A DNA stretch of 21,807 nucleotides from a virus: positions 1 through 21,807 of the IMG/VR virus record IMGVR_UViG_3300030109_006406, one strand, 5' to 3'. Positions 9,119 to 16,644 of this stretch are shown in pieces. The notes under the pieces were generated by a model, which worked only from the letters and a program-made list of their open reading frames with translations, was not told the origin of the DNA and did not search any database. Positions within the stretch are counted from its first letter, which is position 1; the number at the start of each line of letters is the position of its first letter. The position numbers were made by a program, and so were the translations under genes.

Positions 9119-9320
9119 AGATTTTAATTTAAGGAATGCAATTTGGTTTGCAATGATCCTCATTAGTGCTGGCAGTGTCTATGGAATGATGTCACAGAAA
9201 GTTTCGGCTTTGGAAACAAAACAATCACAGTTAGAAATGATAATACTCCAAGACATACCAGAAATAAAAGAACGAGTGATACGACTTGAAGTATTACTTG
9301 AAAGAATTCTAGAAAACTAA
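9111..9320 (+). CDS. Small single-span membrane protein with C-terminal helix; holin-like candidate
   Basis: About 69 residues if started at TTG 9111, which overlaps the end of the upstream gene by eight bases. The start is uncertain. AAGGA at 9131-9135 is best spaced for an in-frame ATT at 9141, and the first in-frame ATG (9153) would cut into the membrane segment. The product begins (L)DRDFNLRNAIWFAMILIS. It has one predicted transmembrane helix at about residues 10-28, then a charged amphipathic helix (KVSALETKQSQLEMI and ERVIRLEVLLERILEN) likely to form a coiled coil. This architecture is seen in XhlA-like and other small phage holins and membrane accessory proteins. Location at the end of the late operon fits lysis. 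There is no direct functional motif, so holin is only a candidate. Confidence 0.5.
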   Translation: MDRDFNLRNAIWFAMILISAGSVYGMMSQKVSALETKQSQLEMIILQDIPEIKERVIRLEVLLERILEN

Positions 9321-9323
9321 TTT

Positions 9324-9476
9324 TTATTTTTTTACCTTTCTTACATTAATTATTAAACCAAGTTTGGTCATATCATAAGATACTTTTATTTTTTCATTAG
9401 GTTTTATATCTTTGCTTTCTATTTCAATTAACCTATCTGTTTCTTTTTTTAACAGATCCTTATATTTATTTTCCAT
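9324..9476 (-). CDS. 50-aa charged hypothetical protein
   Basis: A short ORF starting at ATG 9476 with GGGAG seven bases upstream; that site overlaps the last codons of the preceding gene (stop at 9479), two bases away. The product begins MENKYKDLLKKETDRLIEIE, is rich in Lys and Glu, and ends in an IIxVRKVKK basic tail. No family recognised. It is the last gene of the minus-strand replication operon and ends three bases from the stop of the converging plus-strand operon. A strong ribosome site and tight packing are the reasons to call it real. Confidence 0.6.
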   Translation of the reverse strand: MENKYKDLLKKETDRLIEIESKDIKPNEKIKVSYDMTKLGLIINVRKVKK

Positions 9477-9478
9477 AA

Positions 9479-9886
9479 TTAAGCTCCCATTAATTGTGAT
9501 GTTGAAATAAAGTAGTGCTGTATTTTTCTTGTTCTACAATCCCAAGTGTCAAACACTGTTTCTTTATCTATAAAAACTAAATGGCGAGATACAGCTACAA
9601 GAGCAGATTTTTTAAACTCCCAATTACGAATAGAGATAGTTCTTTTATTTTTGTCTCTAGGAGTTTTTTGTTTTATCCAACCATGCTCAGCTAAAAATAT
9701 TTCATAAGTTTGACGATGATTAGGAAACATACCTGTGGTCTTAGATAGTTCACATAAATCTTCCCAAACTTTTTGATAAGGTAATTTTGTAGCTAGAGTA
9801 CATGCTCTTATAACACAGTCCCCTAAGTTAGATTTTTTTTGAAATGGAGTATTTGATCTTCCTCCATCGTGAAATTTATATTTCAT
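9479..9886 (-). CDS. Papain-like (cysteine peptidase-fold) phage protein
   Basis: 135 residues from ATG 9886, with AAAGGA six bases upstream. The sequence has FHDGGRSN, then GDCVIRACTLAT with Cys24 at the start of a helix, SRHLVFI with His102, and VFDTWDCR with Asp113. This Cys - His - Asp order and the surrounding pattern (DCVxRAxxxA ... xxRHxxxxxx ... DTxD) match small phage proteins that look like the papain/C39/transglutaminase fold. The residues for a catalytic triad are present, so thiol-peptidase or amidase activity is possible, but no substrate is indicated. It follows DNA polymerase on the same strand with a 64-base AT-rich gap holding a possible promoter. The function in replication or host takeover is unknown. 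Confidence 0.65.
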   Translation of the reverse strand: MKYKFHDGGRSNTPFQKKSNLGDCVIRACTLATKLPYQKVWEDLCELSKTTGMFPNHRQTYEIFLAEHGWIKQKTPRDKNKRTISIRNWEFKKSALVAVSRHLVFIDKETVFDTWDCRTRKIQHYFISTSQLMGA

Positions 9887-9921
9887 TATTTTCCTTTCTT
9901 TTAAATATTATACTATACTAT

Positions 9922-9942
9922 ATTATATAATATTAAAGTCAA
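9922..9942 (-). promoter_or_regulatory. TTGACT-N9-TATAAT element, possible internal promoter
   Basis: On the minus strand TTGACT (9942-9937) is followed by nine bases and TATAAT (9927-9922), then by tandem TATAG-type steps reaching another TATAAT at 9912-9907. The element lies in the 64-base gap between the DNA polymerase stop and the 9886 start. The nine-base spacing is too short for a normal sigma70 promoter; TATAGT at a 19-base spacing is the nearest conventional alternative. Similar TTRACW-N9/10-TATAAT arrangements occur at 17014-17034 and 20272-20293. Confidence 0.35.
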
Positions 9943-9950
9943 GAAAATTT

Positions 9951-11813
9951 TTAAGTCGCTTCTCCCCACGATTTTCCTACATCGCAATCAACCTTACTTG
10001 GAACCGATAAAGAAATACAATTTTGCATGATCTCCATAATTTTATTTTTTGTTTCTTCAGAGCCATCAAAACTTAAAGTAAGTTCATCATGAATTTGTAT
10101 TAAAGGAGTTAAACCTTCTTTATATAATTCTATCATTGCTTGTTTTGTTTGATCAGCAGCCGACCCTTGTATTAATCTATTCAATGCTTTGTATGTTCCT
10201 GCACGTTGTAAATGATGATGTTTACCATATTTTATTTCTGCTTGATCTTTTGGGAGTGCTTTAAATACGCCAAAAGTGGTTGGTTCCCACAATTCAAAAC
10301 GACATTTTCTACCTTTTAATGTTGAGACGTAACCTTCGCTATTGGCGTAGTTTGAAACCCTCGTTGCTAAATCTTTAACAAAAGGGACTCGACTATTGTA
10401 AGCTGATAAAATTTCTTTTGCAACAGTAACATCTACTTGCAATTCATTGGAAAGTTTGTTAACGCCCATACCATAAAACAAGCCTAAATTAATAGTTTTG
10501 GCTTGATCCCTTTCAATTTCAGCTATGTCAGCAACGATATTATGGAAATCTGCATTAGGATTTTTTTGATATTCTTCCACAATCGATTGAGATCCTTGGC
10601 ATCCAAGTTTAAAAGCATAGTGTGACGCGATCCGTGGTTCTTGTTGAGAGTAATCAAAACTACCCCAGGTCTCCCCTTCATCTGGTAAAAATAATCCTCT
10701 TATCTGTTTTTTAATTTCTTTATTACGAGAAGGTAATTGCTGTAAATTTGGATTAGAATAACTTAGTCTTCCTGATACTGTTCCAGATTGGCCATCCCTC
10801 ATTTGATGAATGCTTGCATGAATTCGTCCTGTTGATCCATGATGAATAATTGTATCTAAAAAAGTAGATTGAACTTTATTAAACTCTCTTGCACTCTGTA
10901 TTTTTTTAGCAATAGGATGTTTATGATGTAATAAAAAATCTTTGGTAAAGCTAGGGGCATTAGTTTTTTCTGTTCTTGGATATTTTATTTTGAGTTTATC
11001 AAAAACTTTCGCCACACTTGCTGCAGCCCAAACATCAACTGCAATACCCGAGTCTGCCAATATTTCATCAAGTATCTTCTTCTCTGTATTCTTAAAACTT
11101 TTTTTATGACTTGTTGCTTTTTCCACATCGACGCGTACTCCTTTTTTAATCATTTCAAAAATAATAGGAACTAAATCCATCTCTAATTTGTAAACACTTT
11201 TTAAACTTTCTTTTTCAATAATAGGTCTCATATGATGATATAATCGTAAAGTTAAATCAGCATCTTGCTCTGCATAGGTTCCTACAAAGATAGCAGGGAG
11301 TTTATACATTTCTGTTTTAGGATTAACTCCAAATTCTATTGCAGCTTGTTTTAATAAATTTTCATCTTTGTATTCTCCTAACATATCTTTACCAACAGCA
11401 TTAAGTGCATAAGAAAATTTATTCTCATTAATGATGGGAGCCATGATCATTGTGTCAACAATTGGTCCTTTGACATCAATTCCTTCAGCATATAACCAAC
11501 CTAAGTCATAAAGAGCATTATGAGCCACTTTTATAGCATTATTTTGCATCAATTTTTTAAACCATGCCATAACGCGCCTACGATCCCAATTGAAGCCATT
11601 TTCGTGTCTTATGGGGTAATACCCCTTCCAACCATCTACAGCGACAGCCACGCCTATGATATGGCCTCTTTTTTTCGTCCACCCTGGTCCACTGGTCTTT
11701 AATTCAGGGTCATAGGTCTCTAAATCAAATGCAATGACTTTTGCATCGGATAAGTCAGGTAAATCATGTGGAGGGATCCATTCCGATTGAGTAAAACCAA
11801 AATTATGTTGCAT
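9951..11813 (-). CDS. polA: Family A DNA polymerase with 3'-5' proofreading exonuclease
   Basis: 620 residues from ATG 11813, with AAAGGAG nine bases upstream. The N-terminal DnaQ-like exonuclease shows Exo I D30-x-E32 (AFDLET), Exo II HNALYD (D103) and Exo III YAEQD (D184). The polymerase domain shows motif A FDYSQQEPR (D387), motif B R435-DQA-K439-TINLGLFYG and motif C IHDE (D576). A SGRLSYSNPNLQQLPSR block precedes motif A, as in PolA enzymes. There is no N-terminal 5'-3' exonuclease, as usual for phage PolA. The position equivalent to E. coli Phe762 is Leu443. All catalytic residues are present, so the enzyme should be active and is the replicative polymerase of this phage. Its start overlaps the stop of the DUF6378-like gene (TAATG), so the two are translationally coupled. 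Confidence 0.97.
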   Translation of the reverse strand: MQHNFGFTQSEWIPPHDLPDLSDAKVIAFDLETYDPELKTSGPGWTKKRGHIIGVAVAVDGWKGYYPIRHENGFNWDRRRVMAWFKKLMQNNAIKVAHNALYDLGWLYAEGIDVKGPIVDTMIMAPIINENKFSYALNAVGKDMLGEYKDENLLKQAAIEFGVNPKTEMYKLPAIFVGTYAEQDADLTLRLYHHMRPIIEKESLKSVYKLEMDLVPIIFEMIKKGVRVDVEKATSHKKSFKNTEKKILDEILADSGIAVDVWAAASVAKVFDKLKIKYPRTEKTNAPSFTKDFLLHHKHPIAKKIQSAREFNKVQSTFLDTIIHHGSTGRIHASIHQMRDGQSGTVSGRLSYSNPNLQQLPSRNKEIKKQIRGLFLPDEGETWGSFDYSQQEPRIASHYAFKLGCQGSQSIVEEYQKNPNADFHNIVADIAEIERDQAKTINLGLFYGMGVNKLSNELQVDVTVAKEILSAYNSRVPFVKDLATRVSNYANSEGYVSTLKGRKCRFELWEPTTFGVFKALPKDQAEIKYGKHHHLQRAGTYKALNRLIQGSAADQTKQAMIELYKEGLTPLIQIHDELTLSFDGSEETKNKIMEIMQNCISLSVPSKVDCDVGKSWGEAT

Positions 11814-12091
11814 TATTTTTTCTCCTTTGTAGTTCGTTCATTTATCTCCCCGGCAATAGCTCCATAAGCAGCTAAGTCAATGTAATTATCTTTTTTATGT
11901 TGATTCATTAAACGTGCAATTTTTACTAAGGCCATGCAGATAGCAACATCATGAGCAGTAATTTTTGTTTTTAAAAACACAGACCATAAGTCAGCAATGT
12001 TTTGATGGTTTTTTAATTTATCACCATAATCATTTTGTCTATCTCCCCCAATTAATTTTTTTGCTTCTTCTAATAATTTTTGAGAAATCAT
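11813..12091 (-). CDS. DUF6378-like small phage protein
   Basis: 92 residues from ATG 12091, with AAGGA seven bases upstream; the start overlaps the helicase stop (ATGA) and the stop overlaps the polymerase start (TAATG). The sequence contains GGDRQNDYGDKLKNHQNIA, then an ITAHDVAICMALVKIARL helix and a DNYIDLAAYGAIAGE helix. This is the (G)DRxxDYG ... W ... DxxxxMxxxKxxR ... DNxxDxAGY pattern of the DUF6378 family, common beside phage replication genes and reminiscent of all-alpha nucleotide-handling folds. The biochemical role is not established. Its position between helicase and polymerase suggests a replication or nucleotide-pool function. Confidence 0.8.
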   Translation of the reverse strand: MISQKLLEEAKKLIGGDRQNDYGDKLKNHQNIADLWSVFLKTKITAHDVAICMALVKIARLMNQHKKDNYIDLAAYGAIAGEINERTTKEKK

Positions 12092-13578
12092 ATTAGATAT
12101 CCTTCTGGTTGTTGTGATTCTACAATATATAAATTTTGTTTTGCTCTTGTTACAGCTACATAAAAAACTCTATGTTCATCATCTGGATTTTTCATATAAG
12201 ATCTGTACACTAATCTTCCTAAATCTAATAATACAACAACATTATCACATTCACCTCCTTTAGCTTGATGAATAGTAGATACTCTTATTCTAGGTTCTCC
12301 TTTTATATTTTCCCCAATTCTTTCTAATCTTCTTAAATAAGTAATATCAAAGTCACTAACTTTATCCATTACTTCATGCCAATACCCATCAACAAGTAAA
12401 CCATGATTGTTTTTTAAATCTTCTAAAGTAAACAAAGATTCTTCATCTTCCCCTTTAAAAGTTTTCCCTCCTCTTTTAATCCCTGTACCTGTTTTAATTT
12501 TGTTGTATAAATTTTTTACTTCTAATAAAGAAACTACAGACCCACTTTTTAATTGTTGCCAAGTTTCAATTGCTTCTAATGTTGATGGAACTATAGGACG
12601 ATGATCACCTCTACCATACCAAAAACCTCTATCTTTTAAAAAAGATTCTATTTTTTCATTTCTTATTTTTTTAGTTCTTCCTAGTAGCAGCCAATTACCT
12701 GTCGATAAATCTATATGTCTTAGATCAGCAATATAGCTTATTTTTCCTATTTCTTCTTTTGGCTGCCAATTTTTTTCTCGTCTATTTTTAACTCTAGAAA
12801 TAATACGATTAGCTAACTTATAAACTTTTTGAGGACATCTATAAGATTTATCGAGTACAGTAACATCTCCTTTTAAATTTATAAAACGATCCACATCAGC
12901 ACCTGACCAACGAAAAATTGCTTGATCATCATCACCAGCTATATATGTTTCTTTACTGTTTTTAATTAACTTACTTACCATATTGTACTGTATGCGAGGC
13001 ATATCTTGAGCTTCATCAATAAATAAGACATCAAACTGTGTAGAAAATGTGTCATTTGTGTAATCAATAATCATGTCAGTAAAATCAAATAAATTATTTT
13101 CTTCCTTATAATCTTTTATACATCGATCTAAATAATCAAGTTTAGTCCAATTGATAGTTTCTCCACTAGTATTCCATGCATCCTCTAAAGAAATATCTTT
13201 TAACCTAGACATATTAATTAAATTAACAAACTGATGATTAGAGTTTGAATAAATTGAATCATCATTAGTATCAAAAACTAAATCAAAACCAATTAACTCA
13301 GATAATTCTTTCCAATGTTTTGATTTCATTAAATTTTCTTTATTAACAGGTAAGTGTTTGTAAGCAAAACTATGAAGAGTTCTAAAATGTATTAAATCAT
13401 CTTTACTTGCTTGAAATTTATCTCTTGCGCGATCCCTAGCTTCATATGCAGCTTTCTTAGAAAAAGAAAAAAATCCAATTTTATCCCAAGCTATTCCTTC
13501 TTCTTTTTTCTGTCGACAAATGTCTAATAGTTTAGTGGTTTTACCTGTACCTGGTGGACCTAAAATTATTTTTATCAT
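12088..13578 (-). CDS. UvrD/Rep-like superfamily 1A DNA helicase
   Basis: 496 residues from ATG 13578, overlapping the primase stop in an ATGA. Motif I is GPPGTGKTT at residues 7-15, Ia-like FSFSKKAA at about 37-44, motif II LFIDEAQD at 185-192, motif III GDDDQAIFRWSGAD at 215-228, a YRCP segment at 246-249 typical of motif IV, motif V STIHQAKGGE at 434-443 and motif VI VAVTRAK at 474-480. All hallmark residues of a 3'-5' SF1A helicase are present. It is shorter than bacterial UvrD/Rep (about 670-720 aa) because subdomains 1B/2B are reduced, as in phage versions. It lies between primase and polymerase and probably unwinds DNA for replication or recombination. No hexameric DnaB-type helicase is in the window, so it may be the main replicative helicase. 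Confidence 0.93.
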   Translation of the reverse strand: MIKIILGPPGTGKTTKLLDICRQKKEEGIAWDKIGFFSFSKKAAYEARDRARDKFQASKDDLIHFRTLHSFAYKHLPVNKENLMKSKHWKELSELIGFDLVFDTNDDSIYSNSNHQFVNLINMSRLKDISLEDAWNTSGETINWTKLDYLDRCIKDYKEENNLFDFTDMIIDYTNDTFSTQFDVLFIDEAQDMPRIQYNMVSKLIKNSKETYIAGDDDQAIFRWSGADVDRFINLKGDVTVLDKSYRCPQKVYKLANRIISRVKNRREKNWQPKEEIGKISYIADLRHIDLSTGNWLLLGRTKKIRNEKIESFLKDRGFWYGRGDHRPIVPSTLEAIETWQQLKSGSVVSLLEVKNLYNKIKTGTGIKRGGKTFKGEDEESLFTLEDLKNNHGLLVDGYWHEVMDKVSDFDITYLRRLERIGENIKGEPRIRVSTIHQAKGGECDNVVVLLDLGRLVYRSYMKNPDDEHRVFYVAVTRAKQNLYIVESQQPEGYLI

Positions 13579-15188
13579 AAAGTCAAATCTAAATCATCCA
13601 TGTTTTCTCCTCCTAATACCTCATCTTCTTTTTTAATTTTATTATTTTTAATTGTTGTAGGAGTAGGAATTTCTACAATAGATTTTTCAAACGAAGGTAT
13701 AACCCAAGCTCTTGTTTGTATTTTTCTAACAGATACAGTTATATTTGTTCCTCCAATATCTTTTAGACGTTGAACAATCCATACTCGTTGAACTTTAAAA
13801 TTTTTACTATTTTCTAACCATCGTGATAAATCAACAAGTCTGAAATAAGTAGGAGTAGCTGTAAATGTTTTTTTATTTTTAACAAACTCTTTAGTAGTCT
13901 CTTCATCAGTAAATGTTTTTTGCATTTCTAATTCATCCATAGAAAAAGATTCTCCTCTTGCTAAACAGAATTCTTTTAAATAATCTAAAAATTCTCCTAC
14001 CTTAGAAACATCCGAAGGCACTTCATCTATTTTTATATTTTCAAATAACATAGATACAATTTCATCCCAATCTTCTGCTTTAACTCTAGGAACATATATT
14101 TTTAATTGTTGACCAACCATTTTTCTAAATAAAGGATGAGCATATAAAATACCTAAATCATCAAACTCAACTCTTTTATCTCCTACATTTAAAAACCAAA
14201 TAGGAGGTACACTATCTAAAACAGATAACTCACTATAAGTTGGATGATCTATTGTAGATTGACCTATGCCATGTTTTCTTAATTTACATAAAGATTTTTG
14301 ACAAACCGATACAATAGGTTGGTCACTACATCGATAAGAATATTTAGGATTTCCATCTGGTTTATTAGATCTAACTTGCTTTTGTATGATAGTAACTTCA
14401 TTAGCATTTAAAGGAGGATCCATATAATCCCGGTTATAGTTTTCTAATAAATCTTCCCAATCATCTGGATTAGCTTTGCGATAAAAAATTCCTATATTAA
14501 ATAATCCGTTGTTACGCGTACCTTCAGGAAACCCTTGTGTTGTTAAAACTTGTAAACATGGAGGACCTTCGGCTATGACATCTTGTTTTATCTTGATTGC
14601 AATTTTACTGATATCATCACAAACATATTTGTCATATAAATTAAAGAACTCGTCAAGAGAAGCACCATCACCATTATCAAGAAACGCGTACCGGGTATCA
14701 CCATGATAAGGAAGGTTCAACCAAGAACCTGTGTCTTTTTCGTTGGCTAGTTGAGTTTGTTTAGGGAAAACTTCTGTATGTGCATATCCGATGTAAGAAG
14801 CAATCTCTTTAAGTTTTTGTTGAAAGATAGCTGCCGACTGTGGAATTTTGGAAAAAAGAAAAATATGAGCCCCAAAAGATTTGGATGAGCACATTATTAG
14901 TGGTAATTCATATTCTCGTATTTTGGATAATATTTTTTTATGATCCAGTGGGTACTCGTCAATATCAATACATCCCCAAGTACAAGTTGCATCGTCACGA
15001 ATGGGAACAATTCCTAAAGCAGGCATCTTTCCATCAAGATGATCTTGATACATTTGTAAGGTAGGTGGTTCGTGTTTCGTGAACATTTTACCATCGCGTT
15101 TTCCATTTATTTTTGTTTCTGAATAGCGATATTCACCATGAGCACGGTCAAGACCTGTAAATATATTTTTAAATTTTTCTGCTTTCAT
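13575..15188 (-). CDS. Archaeo-eukaryotic-type (AEP) primase / primase-polymerase
   Basis: 537 residues from ATG 15188. The N-terminal domain shows the AEP core: CIDIDEYP with D75-x-D77 as metal ligands, CSSKSFGAHIFLF (101-112; the S-x-G-x-H strand), EVFPKQ and GSWLNLPYHG (154-163). An EGTRNNGLFNIGIFYRKANP block (222-241) then resembles the PriCT-type region, and Cys287, Cys296 and Cys301 (RCSDQPIVSVCQKSLC) probably bind zinc, perhaps with another ligand. The C-terminal 200 residues resemble no family I can name. The enzyme would lay primers for the phage polymerase. No Shine-Dalgarno site precedes the ATG, but FTGLDRAHGEYR directly after it looks like the conserved N-terminus. By eye the first half has higher GC than the last third. 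It follows a perfect hairpin at 15205-15235. Confidence 0.85.
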   Translation of the reverse strand: MKAEKFKNIFTGLDRAHGEYRYSETKINGKRDGKMFTKHEPPTLQMYQDHLDGKMPALGIVPIRDDATCTWGCIDIDEYPLDHKKILSKIREYELPLIMCSSKSFGAHIFLFSKIPQSAAIFQQKLKEIASYIGYAHTEVFPKQTQLANEKDTGSWLNLPYHGDTRYAFLDNGDGASLDEFFNLYDKYVCDDISKIAIKIKQDVIAEGPPCLQVLTTQGFPEGTRNNGLFNIGIFYRKANPDDWEDLLENYNRDYMDPPLNANEVTIIQKQVRSNKPDGNPKYSYRCSDQPIVSVCQKSLCKLRKHGIGQSTIDHPTYSELSVLDSVPPIWFLNVGDKRVEFDDLGILYAHPLFRKMVGQQLKIYVPRVKAEDWDEIVSMLFENIKIDEVPSDVSKVGEFLDYLKEFCLARGESFSMDELEMQKTFTDEETTKEFVKNKKTFTATPTYFRLVDLSRWLENSKNFKVQRVWIVQRLKDIGGTNITVSVRKIQTRAWVIPSFEKSIVEIPTPTTIKNNKIKKEDEVLGGENMDDLDLTL

Positions 15189-15204
15189 AAATATAAATAA
15201 TAAT

Positions 15205-15235
15205 TAGGAGCATAAATTGTGAGATTATGCTCCTA
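15205..15235 (-). terminator. Perfect 11-bp hairpin in the replication operon (attenuator or terminator-like)
   Basis: Arms TAGGAGCATAA and TTATGCTCCTA (15205-15215 and 15225-15235) pair perfectly around a nine-base loop. It begins 18 bases after the stop of the 274-aa gene. On the minus strand the 3' side continues AATTATTATTTATATTT straight into the primase ATG at 15188. The tail is U-rich but broken by A residues, so complete termination is doubtful. Partial termination, RNA processing or a protein-binding dyad are alternatives. The 5' arm contains AGGAG, which is locked in the stem. Confidence 0.6.
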
Positions 15236-15253
15236 TCTCAATAAAAAGAGTAA

Positions 15254-16078
15254 TTAAGATCCTAAAACGCTACTATCAGCATTAGGTGTAACATCTTTTA
15301 GATCTTCATCATTATCATTTAGAGCCTCTGGTGTTGGATCAATAGATCCAGAACTAACAAGCTCATGAAAGTGCTTTGCTTCCTCCACAATGTAAGATGG
15401 ATTCTTTAAATCGTTAACCGATTTTTCTAAAGTAATATTCCATCCCCACCAATCATTCTTTTTATTTTGCTCTTGTACACCTTTCATTTTGTACACATTA
15501 GCAAACATTGGAAGAGTGACTAGACTACCATTACCAGATTGTATTTTTTGATTCATCATCATTGTATTCCAGTAACGAGATTTTTTGTATTGAGTTTTCT
15601 GCATAATAATTTGGCATCGCTCAAACGATCCATCATCATTCATTCGTAAAACAAAATACTCCGCCGTTCTCACTATGTAAGTAGGGCTAATAGCACCATT
15701 AATCATGTAATGGTCTTCACCATCCGCTCCACGCGTTAACGGTGGAATTTCGTCTGGCTTATAAATTTTTACAGGTGCTCCTGTTCCCTCACCAAGAGGG
15801 CTCCATTCTACACCTCGAACTCGAAATGCACATGGCACTACAAGAACTTCTTTGTAAAAATCTTTCGTAACAGAATTAAAAATATCTCCTTGCTCTAGCC
15901 CTTCAACAAACTTAGCATTAGATTTTTTAACTTCTGGAGTTTGAGAACTAGCAATCTTTAAGAATGGGATTGCCATTTCTTGTGCATCAACATTTTCAAA
16001 CCCTGCACCTGCAAAATTTGAGAAGTCAATAACATTAGTCGATACTTCGCTTTTCTTTTTTTTCGATACATCGTTCAT
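15254..16078 (-). CDS. Conserved phage replication-operon protein, possibly single-stranded DNA-binding
   Basis: 274 residues from ATG 16078, with AAGGAAAA upstream and only two bases after the previous stop. The N-terminus is Lys-rich (VSKKKKSEV). The core has IPFLKIASSQTPEVKKSN, EGLEQGDIFNSVTKDFY, a VVPCAFRVRGVEWSP strand and a NDWWGWNITLEKSV segment. I recognise this pattern from uncharacterised proteins lying next to primase and polymerase in many marine phages. The last 25 residues are strongly acidic (NDNDEDLKD), like the acidic tails of T7 gp2.5-type ssDNA-binding proteins, although there is no terminal aromatic residue. No other ssDNA-binding candidate is visible in the operon. The ssDNA-binding role is an inference. 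Confidence 0.55.
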   Translation of the reverse strand: MNDVSKKKKSEVSTNVIDFSNFAGAGFENVDAQEMAIPFLKIASSQTPEVKKSNAKFVEGLEQGDIFNSVTKDFYKEVLVVPCAFRVRGVEWSPLGEGTGAPVKIYKPDEIPPLTRGADGEDHYMINGAISPTYIVRTAEYFVLRMNDDGSFERCQIIMQKTQYKKSRYWNTMMMNQKIQSGNGSLVTLPMFANVYKMKGVQEQNKKNDWWGWNITLEKSVNDLKNPSYIVEEAKHFHELVSSGSIDPTPEALNDNDEDLKDVTPNADSSVLGS

Positions 16079-16080
16079 GG

Positions 16081-16644
16081 TTATTTTCCTTTTTTTATTT
16101 TAACTTTGTTACCCATAAAAACGCTAAATGTTTCTATAGGAAGCTCTTTGCCCGAGTTTATTTGTTCACCAATAAAGGCATTTAAGGTCATCGGCTCGAC
16201 CTTTCGTTTTTGGTCAGGAGCTAAACCACTTTGCTCTAAGTCATTTATTAACTTAGAGGCTTGATCGTTATCTCCCTTACCAAACCTTATAGACACAATG
16301 TTTTTAATTAGCTCTCCATGATTATTTTCTTCGAGCCATTTAAAAGCTTCCGCTTCTTTATCACGAGTAATACTGCCTTTAAAAAAAGGTTTAAAACTAA
16401 CAGCATCACCATTGGTCAATTTAATTTCTTTAACTCCTCGTTGTTCCATGAGCTGCACAATGGCATCATTCATTTGTTGGAGTTCTTGTTTTTTTGTTTT
16501 TGCTTGTTGCTCTAATGCTAATATCTCACTTTCTATTTGTAAGAATTTATTAGAAGCTTCTGAAACATCTTTTACTTCTGATATTTCAACTGTTTTATTT
16601 TCTTCTTCTGGTAGATAGTTTGTAAAATCAACTTTCTCTGTCAT
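16081..16644 (-). CDS. Phage hypothetical protein with N-terminal coiled coil
   Basis: 187 residues from ATG 16644, chosen because AAAGGA lies six bases upstream; an in-frame ATG at 16659 has no such site. Residues about 25-65 (KFLQIESEILALEQQAKTKK and on) form a probable coiled coil. A compact part follows with VKEIKLTNGDAVSFKPFF, FKWLEENNHGELIKNIVSI and RKVEPMTLNAFIGEQIN. I recognise this architecture (coiled coil, then KPxFxxSI ... AFxWLxxNxxGxLIKNxVS) from proteins in replication clusters of tailed phages, without known function. The start overlaps the previous gene by 17 bases and the stop is two bases before the next start, so all three belong to one operon. Confidence 0.65.
   Translation of the reverse strand: MTEKVDFTNYLPEEENKTVEISEVKDVSEASNKFLQIESEILALEQQAKTKKQELQQMNDAIVQLMEQRGVKEIKLTNGDAVSFKPFFKGSITRDKEAEAFKWLEENNHGELIKNIVSIRFGKGDNDQASKLINDLEQSGLAPDQKRKVEPMTLNAFIGEQINSGKELPIETFSVFMGNKVKIKKGK

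Noticed and set aside
9907-9922. Tandem TATAG steps as a repeat array or iteron
   Set aside because: Only two or three 5-base steps in very AT-rich DNA; better treated as part of a promoter-like region.
11520-11702. Plus-strand ORF opposite the polymerase exonuclease domain
   Set aside because: The exonuclease motifs on the minus strand explain the sequence.
16318-16618. Two Phe/Cys/Ser-rich plus-strand ORFs opposite the 187-aa gene
   Set aside because: Mirror image of a Lys/Glu-rich coiled coil; such shadows look hydrophobic by chance.
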